Assembly (NCBI GenBank): GCA_959347315.1
Contig: OY365810.1
Coordinates: 3,271,686-3,335,685 of the forward strand
Source of the DNA: Bimastos eiseni
Taxonomy: Eukaryota > Annelida > Clitellata > Crassiclitellata > Lumbricidae
Length of the DNA: 64,000 nucleotides
Direction: 5' to 3'
Shown here: positions 59,478 to 64,000 of the stretch, one piece after another
Position numbering within the stretch: the first letter of the stretch is position 1
How the letters are laid out: every line of letters starts with the position of its first letter
Notes under the pieces: generated by a model
Told to the model about the DNA's origin: nothing
Database searches by the model: none
The model's input: only the letters and a program-made list of their open reading frames with translations
Program-made: the position numbers and the translations under genes

Positions 59478-60093
59478 CAATCAATCAATCAATGCAATTT
59501 ATATAGCGCCTCTTCAAGATAAGTATTCAGAGGCGCTCCCGACCCAGGCCCGGTCAAAAAGGAAAATCTTGAGAAGTTTATAGAAAGAGCCAGACAGGTC
59601 ACGCGAGAGAGAGCGCAAGTCAGATGGGAGGTTGTTCCACACACGAGGACCCACAATTCCAAAAGCTCTATTTGGCCTGGTTGCGGTATGAGCATGTGGA
59701 ACCACAAAGTCGCCTCTAGAGGCCGAGCGAGGAGATCGGCGACCAGAAGAAGCCGAAGTTGAGGTGAACAGATCCCTAAGATAGACAGGCGCATTGCCCA
59801 CAACACAGTGCCAGACAATAGAAGAGATTCTATATTGAATGCGCTGCCTAACCGGAAGCCAGTGAAGGACGTCCCGCATGTACGTAGAGATGTGGCCAAA
59901 TTTAGGAACACAGCCAATCAAACGAGCTGCAGCCCTTTGAACCCCCTCCAAGGGTTGCAATCGGACCTGAGGGAGCCCAAAGAAGAGAGTGGAAGAGTAA
60001 TCTAATCGATCAACGATAAAGGCATGAACCAACAAAGTGGCAGCAGAAGATGAGGAGAGAGAGCGAGAAACAACCCACAACTGGCGCAATCAG
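59478..60093 (-). mobile_element. 5'-truncated CR1/L2-like LINE inserted in unit 4
   Basis: The 191-codon frame (59514-60089) is open and shows the C-terminus of a CR1/L2-type reverse transcriptase: LDYSSTLFFGLP, QRAAARLIG, LHWLPVRQRIQYRI, APVYLRDLF, GPRVWNNLP. The 3' end carries the TCAATCAATCAATC tail at 59478-59491. Unit 1 at 7425-7440 shows the uninterrupted site, so this is a filled/empty pair and the insertion is younger than the duplication. Confidence 0.88.
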
Positions 60094-60096
60094 CTC

Positions 60097-60318
60097 ACAA
60101 AACTCTTGGCGTAATTCTGCTTAAAGTCTAACTGCTCTAACATGACAAAGATATGAACTCAGAGGCGGCGATCTCGGTTGACAGGTTGGGGGACACCCAT
60201 GATAGTGATGGTTCGTGGTTGGTTGGGGGGGGGGAATAATCGTATAACGTGTCCCCTTATTGTGAAGGGTTGGGGACTTGCCCCCTCCACCCGACGGGAT
60301 CGCCGCATTTGTATGGCT
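60097..60318. repeat. Block shared with unit 1
   Basis: Counterpart of 7441-7660. Confidence 0.6.
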
Positions 60319-60420
60319 ATTCATTTATATTTATTCATTTATATTTATTCATTTATATTTATTCATTTATATTTATTCATTTATATTTATTCATTTATAT
60401 TTATTCATTTATATTTATTT
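60319..60420. repeat. 14-bp minisatellite, unit 4 (~100 bp)
   Basis: About seven near-perfect copies of TTCATTTATATTTA. Confidence 0.95.
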
Positions 60421-61800
60421 TTCAAAAACTTTGCAAATCGATAGTAACTTGCACATTGGTTATTGATATTTTTATTAGTACCATCTTTAGGCCTACCTGT
60501 TTTCAGTTCAGTAACTTGGTTCCTTTTTTGAACGAATTTATTATTTCAAAATTTAATAGCACAGTAAAACTCATTCATACAATTAATCGAACAAGAATCC
60601 TCGACTTTCCTCTTTATACAAAATGTACACGGATGATGCATTCAAAAATGGGAAATAAAATTGGGTCACTGTGCAGTTTGTTGCTAGCCTATACACATTA
60701 CGAATGGCAACAGTCGGCTTGTTACACACGCTCTCTACGACAACGACTTCGCAGCCAAGCGAAATCGGGTGTGTTGGCACAACCGTTTTACTTGTTATAC
60801 ACGCTAATAAATAGGCGTCGACCGAGTTAATCGATAGGCTTACATATTGTGTTTTGCATGGAATGTGCAACAAACACATTATTAGCCTCTATGAAACTAA
60901 TGTTCACTGCCTGTAGCCTAGCAATATTGGAGTTAAAGTGAGTTCTTGCGTAATTGGTTTGCGAACTGAAAGCCGTTAAAACAATAGTCGGCTTTTTATG
61001 CATTCACAGCCACGGTTGATAAATGGACTCTGCCTGTGCGTTACTTAGCTTGTTATCGTAACCAGGTGAAAAACTGAGAACAGAAACTCAGATAATTCTT
61101 CATAATCCTACTGTTGCACCTGTAAAGAGATATATGTCATCATTATGTTTATATGTCCTTGTTTGCCTCATTGTATCTGCTTAGGTCGGTCTGCTGTCCG
61201 TCGGACCATGTGTTTGCGTGTCTGTTGTTAATAAACGTCAGTCATTCTGCTCCTGACACGTAAAAATGTTCCACTGTGCAGTTTGTTGTTATATACGTTA
61301 GGTATGGCAACAGCTGACTTCTTATACACGACTTCTACCCCTACGACTTCGCAGCCAAACGAAATCGGGGGGGGGCATATAAAATGTCTTAAGCTATTTC
61401 TCACGTGTTTTTCACACTGCAAGACAAATTAACATGAATCTAGGATCTGAAGCACACGTGTACCATAACAATCAATACCCTAGATCCTCAGACAGACATG
61501 TTATTCTCATTTTGAAATATTTATTGTTGCCATTGTGAATAGCGTCTCGGCATGCGATGGAAATCATGATGATAAGTTGTTGTTCATTCGTCATACGCCA
61601 GAAGATACTTTAAAAATATCTAGACACAGCGTATGTTCGCATTGTCCAAAAAACTTCAAGTATATAGAGTGGCAGATATCGCGTAGATGAGCATGATTGT
61701 ATATAATAGCTTAGTAGTTATGTTTCGTACTAAATGCTAATTTATTTTTATACCTAACCGACTGCAACTATAAATCTATTGTAAGGGTGACCCTGATTAC
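60421..61800. other. Diverged unit-4 tail, no gene
   Basis: 60430-60830 is the ~360-bp subrepeat (close to 25775-26130). 61380-61680 is a diverged relative of 9690-10100. Otherwise unrecognised. Divergence is much higher than between the other units. Confidence 0.4.
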
Positions 61801-61809
61801 AAGACTTTC

Positions 61810-61916
61810 TGTTCTTTAAGGGTTTTTGTTAGTCCCTGTTGGCTCCCAGCTTATTGTCACCATTTTGTACTTGTGTTTTTTATTTGGAGACAATAAAGAC
61901 ACTTGGTTATGGTTAT
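61810..61916 (+). mobile_element. Possible LINE 3' UTR with GGTTAT tail
   Basis: A T-rich segment with GGAGACAATAAAGACAC followed by a short GGTTATGGTTATGG run, resembling the 3' end of a non-LTR element. It sits next to the older minus-strand LINE fragment. Confidence 0.35.
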
Positions 61917-62110
61917 GGCCAAGACCCAGCAAGGACCGCCAGGGCAAAGCGATGACACGGTACGAGATTCGTTGTTGATGGGGAGCCAGTGGAGCACATC
62001 CAGCATATAGCTGAAGCCATGGCGAAATGGTGTGATTTTGCATAAACTGATTATTTCTACTGACAACAGTTTATTCTGTGGCAGGAAATTTACAGCGAAA
62101 TTGTTCTAAT
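61917..62110 (-). mobile_element. Older LINE C-terminal fragment, unit 4
   Basis: Minus-strand LDVLHWLPIN and surroundings align to 46000-46190; more diverged and disrupted. Confidence 0.5.
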
Positions 62111-62780
62111 CTTAATTTTAATCTCATGTGCGGGTAATACGTGCTATTATTATATTAAACAATATTATCAACTTCATTTAGGTTCCCACTATTGTGCTTT
62201 CAAGTGTTAATAAAATATGGACGACGTTGCTCTCTGAACCGGAATGTATCTGTAGCCGCCACCTGGACAGATTTTGCCATTATCAAGTGTCATTTAATGT
62301 GCAGGTGCAACGACATCACGTCTGCTTTGGATTGCAACCGTTGTCTTAATATAGACAGCACGTAGGCCTACTTTTTAAATTGTGACCATATAATTCCGGT
62401 TTACATGAGGCATCGATATACACATTCCTACAAACTGAAAAACGTAAAAGAAACTCAGATATGTACTATATGGAACTCAATGCATTGCGTAGCACATGTT
62501 ACACGATATCACATAGCATACTATGGTCTTCATGCAGTCCAGTGAGCAATTGATAGACCTATATGTGCCAATCGATACAACGCTCGAGCTGCTGGATATT
62601 TTCTATTTCTCGTCCTAGATCATGAATATATTGGACATGGCTTGACAGAATTCATGTCAATTGAAAGGCAAGTTCTGATCCCCTAACATTAGGCCTACAT
62701 GTGCAATCGTCTAGACTATACAGAGGATAATGGCAGTCACAAACTGCTCTGGGATGCATGACGAACTCCAGCTGTGCGTG
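62111..62780. other. End of recognisable array homology
   Basis: Diverged alignment to 46191-46640 (GACGACGTTGCTCTC, GAGGATAATGGCAGT landmarks), fading near 62780. No gene. Confidence 0.4.
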
Positions 62781-63059
62781 AAAACTGACGTAAAATAGTG
62801 CAGCGCAGCCCTGTACGCTAGGTGTAAGCCTACTTCGATTCTGAGGTAGGAGGAAGTCCTCTACGCCTAGCGTACCGGCGATGTAAACAAAGATGACAGG
62901 CTTGTGATTCGTTGCATTCGACGACGTTTTAGACGTCAACAAGTGTTTAAGAGGTTCTATAATTAATCCGTCGCCTTCATCGACGGCGAGATTTATACTG
63001 CGCCTCATTTTCGTCGTCAAAGATGTTATAATTTCACGCGGCACCCGACGATATTGCAT
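62652..63059 (-). CDS. Unrecognised 135-codon open frame
   Basis: Starts with ATG and reads MQYRRVPREIITSLTTKMRR, then an acidic and hydrophobic mix; the C-terminal third overlaps array-derived DNA. It could be a first exon with a donor at CCG/GTACGC near 62875. No family recognised. Confidence 0.2.
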   Translation of the reverse strand: MQYRRVPREIITSLTTKMRRSINLAVDEGDGLIIEPLKHLLTSKTSSNATNHKPVIFVYIAGTLGVEDFLLPQNRSRLTPSVQGCAALFYVSFHAQLEFVMHPRAVCDCHYPLYSLDDCTCRPNVRGSELAFQLT

Positions 63060-63755
63060 TCGAAGGGTCGCGCCTGTATGCTGTATATAGCATGGATAAG
63101 GCAGTTAGGCCTGCCTACCGTTGATTTTGTTTAATTGGTTCCTTCTCCAACCGTTTTATCCAGTCCATCCTCAAACTAAACCCTTGCCCTGTGATACTAT
63201 AACTCGTGGCAAAAAAATAAAGCTCAAAGCACTTATGGAATTGTCAGGGATAGAGTGTGCTCATAAGCTCATTGATACGTTTTAGAATTTTACAAAGGCA
63301 ACACAACTAGAAATGTCATCATAATTTGTAAGATTTAGTCTCAGGCTGGGAAAACTACTTGAATGAATTGAATATAGGTCATAAATTTAAAGTAGGCAAA
63401 CAGTGTCAATATAAACTATAGAGGGCTTATTTAAAGGCTCAGTATAAAACAGCAATTAAGGGTTAAAAGTGGTTCAAAAGTCTTTTAGTCTGTGCTAGAA
63501 CCACTGCAGTATTTGATCTGGAACATGATTAGAATAATAGCCCAATTTTCGAAGCTCACTCTTAAAAGCAGTGGCAGCACTATCATCCAAACTATTCCAC
63601 CATTCTACAACTTTTGAACAGAGAATGTATGCCTAAGATCGTTTCGATTTCTTAAATAATTCATGCCAATTAGAGGTCTGCGGGTAGTGTATTTTTTCTA
63701 CCCGACCCGTACCCGTAACCCAGGACCGTTACCTGTACCCGTACCCGACCTGTAT
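63060..63755. other. Unique DNA, no gene seen
   Basis: Outside the array. A short CCCGACCCGTACCCGTA-type imperfect repeat lies at 63698-63752. Nothing else recognised. Confidence 0.4.
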
Positions 63756-64000
63756 TCAAAACAGGAAGCAGGAGAAGAATGAGAAAATTGATGAAGAGAA
63801 AGGAAAGGAAGAAAAGGAGGAGGCGGAGGATGGAAGCTGGAGGAGGGGTGAGTGGAAGAGGAGGGAAAGAATATGCAGCAGCAGGGTCAGGAGCAGAAAG
63901 AGAAGCAGGAGAAAAAAAAGAGGAGATCAGAGGGAAGAGGAGGAGAAAGATGAGTAGGAAGAGGAGGAGGAAGGAAAGGAAGAAGAGGAAGAAGACGTAG
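63756..64000. repeat. Purine-rich (GGA/GAA) low-complexity tract
   Basis: Almost entirely G and A on the plus strand, giving an artefactual Lys/Arg/Glu frame to the window end. Confidence 0.85.

Noticed and set aside
63779..64000. Lys/Arg/Glu-rich frame at the window end
   Set aside because: Product of a purine-only low-complexity tract.

Overview
This is eukaryotic, intron-containing animal DNA, not bacterial. It has no operons, it is AT-rich, it is crowded with retroelement fragments and microsatellites, and its real exons are short and bounded by GT/AG sites. The repeated motifs TAGGCCTAC and TACATGTA, together with CR1/L2-like LINE tails, recall echinoderm or hemichordate genomes. That placement is an impression from composition (low to moderate confidence); the sequence does not prove it.

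The window is an imperfect tandem array of four units of about 14-20 kb. Homologous points (the stop that ends the frame read through each transmembrane exon) lie at 1726, 19692, 39773 and 54684. Each unit carries one minus-strand gene for a single-pass membrane protein of the immunoglobulin superfamily. The deduced structure is a signal-peptide exon, a V-set-like Ig exon, a second Ig-like exon, a third Ig-like exon, a transmembrane exon, a candidate acidic cytoplasmic exon and a candidate short terminal exon. Every intron is phase 1, so each exon is a removable cassette. Copy 2 (19256-24835) has an open frame through all seven exons (about 406 residues). Copy 1 (1292-6950) is largely intact but has a fresh 377-bp tandem duplication of its second Ig exon, one copy frameshifted. 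Copy 3 (39341-43391) is a pseudogene. Copy 4 (54261-59043) has an intact front half and a broken third Ig exon. I do not recognise this as a named gene. A tandem, fast-decaying family of multi-Ig type I receptors resembles invertebrate recognition or allorecognition receptor clusters, but that function is inference.

Between the genes lie: a spacer with a decayed unknown minus-strand gene and a possible LTR-retroelement remnant (units 1/2 and 2/3 only); direct repeats of about 390 bp flanking that spacer; C-terminal pieces of an R2/NeSL-type retrotransposon with a restriction-like endonuclease signature; several CR1/L2-like LINE fragments, including dead reverse transcriptase pieces inside intron 1; a tRNA-derived SINE candidate in units 3 and 4; a 70-bp-arm foldback element in units 1-3; and a 14-bp minisatellite whose length differs strongly between units. 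Unit-specific events (a LINE insertion in unit 4, a 1.6-kb insertion in unit 3, a 730-bp AAC/ACC tract in unit 4, a 22-bp minisatellite in unit 1) give a relative history. Units 1 and 2 are the most alike, particularly over 9.2-15.9 kb versus 28.6-35.2 kb. The fourth unit becomes divergent after about 60.4 kb and homology fades near 62.8 kb, so this is probably one edge of the array. The window opens inside a repeat block, so the array probably continues to the left.
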